From the NCBI GenBank assembly GCA_023897205.1, contig JAHWDD010000001.1:6138001-6202000 (forward strand): a DNA stretch of 64,000 nucleotides. Reading direction: 5' to 3'. A program made the translations under genes and the position numbers. Source of the DNA: Exophiala sp. HKRS030 (taxonomy: Eukaryota; Ascomycota; Eurotiomycetes; Chaetothyriales; Herpotrichiellaceae). Of this stretch, positions 63,696 through 64,000 are shown one piece after another. Below the pieces are notes generated by a model that saw only the letters and a program-made list of their open reading frames with translations, was not told where the DNA came from and searched no databases. Each line of letters starts with the position of its first letter. Within the stretch, counting starts at the first letter, position 1.

Positions 63696-64000
63696 TTTGG
63701 AGGATATGTGTATTAAAGAAGTAAAGAGGCTTTACTATAGGGTGAGGTGAACGAATGTACAAGAGCCTTAGCGAACGAGCTCTTTTTGATATGCTTAGCG
63801 AGAGCGAGGGATGAAAAGCGATTGATGCGTGGGAAGAACAGAACCAGAAGAAAAGCGAAGGGAGGGGAAGTATTTTGTATGTTGTGGGAGTCGACTTCGC
63901 CGATAGAATCATGTGGACCGTTGGACTTACCAATGTTCTATTGAATGCGGGCAAACCTAGCTGAGGGTACTATCGGGCGCATTGCATGTCCCGCACAACG
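63696..64000. other. Upstream region of the wall-protein gene
   Basis: 305 bp to the window edge; no gene seen. Short frames on both strands are unremarkable. Confidence 0.5.

Noticed and set aside
63184..63750. Antisense Val-rich 188-codon frame over the wall protein
   Set aside because: The reverse of the Thr-codon triplet runs; no signal peptide or conserved feature.
1..64000. tRNA or 5S rRNA genes
   Set aside because: No paired A-box/B-box (GGTTCGANNCC-like) arrangement with a cloverleaf was found by eye; a covariance search could still reveal one.

Overview
The window is nuclear DNA of a filamentous ascomycete (Pezizomycotina). The evidence is short spliceosomal introns (47 to about 120 nt, one of 214 nt) with GTRNGT donors and YAG acceptors, Zn2Cys6 regulators, a FarA/CTF1-type fatty-acid regulator, a DUF3659/LEA-like giant protein, an ALG7/PMI/Rad4/Tdp1/Seh1 housekeeping set, and no bacterial-style operons. 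Eurotiomycetes or Dothideomycetes seem most likely, but the genus cannot be read from the sequence. No rRNA, tRNA, CRISPR array or intact transposon was recognised.

Layout. 0-10.7 kb: left-truncated serine carboxypeptidase (-), FarA/CTF1-like Zn2Cys6 regulator (-), a 3.4-kb gene-free stretch with a TGACTC cluster, and an IQ-motif protein (+). 10.7-18.4 kb: a 1710-residue LEA-like protein with 13 DUF3659-type repeats behind a promoter rich in stress-element cores. 18.5-25 kb: nitronate monooxygenase (-), GNAT acetyltransferase (+), stearoyl-CoA delta-9 desaturase (+). 25.9-31.5 kb: CHIP-like TPR/U-box ubiquitin ligase (+), acyl-CoA-binding protein (+), tyrosyl-DNA phosphodiesterase (-). 32-36 kb: DIP5-like amino-acid permease and a small Zn2Cys6 regulator (both -). 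36.6-44 kb: ALG7 (-), SEH1 (+), a ZZ plus C2H2 zinc-finger protein (-). 44.8-50.6 kb: CoA-binding-fold protein (+), GABA/choline-type permease (-), NCS1 purine-cytosine permease (-). 52-59.6 kb: a small unknown ORF, Cdc4-type myosin light chain (+), STEEP1 homologue (-), Rad4/XPC (+). 59.9-63.7 kb: mannose-6-phosphate isomerase (-) and a secreted WSDW/Thr-repeat GPI-type wall protein (-).

Links between genes. Fatty-acid biology recurs (FarA-like regulator, desaturase, acyl-CoA-binding protein), as does DNA repair (Tdp1, Rad4). Three nitrogen-source permeases lie within 19 kb, one with three HGATAR sites close upstream and a regulator gene next to it. PMI and ALG7 feed mannose and GlcNAc into glycosylation of wall proteins like the one at the right edge. 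These are mostly independent housekeeping genes, not one pathway cluster.

Data quality matters here. At least four conserved coding frames are broken by what looks like loss of one base in a C or G run: twice in the desaturase, once in PMI and once in the FarA-like gene. Consensus homopolymer errors explain this better than gene decay. The most unusual biology is the higher-order repeat design of the LEA-like protein and the WSDW-repeat wall protein.
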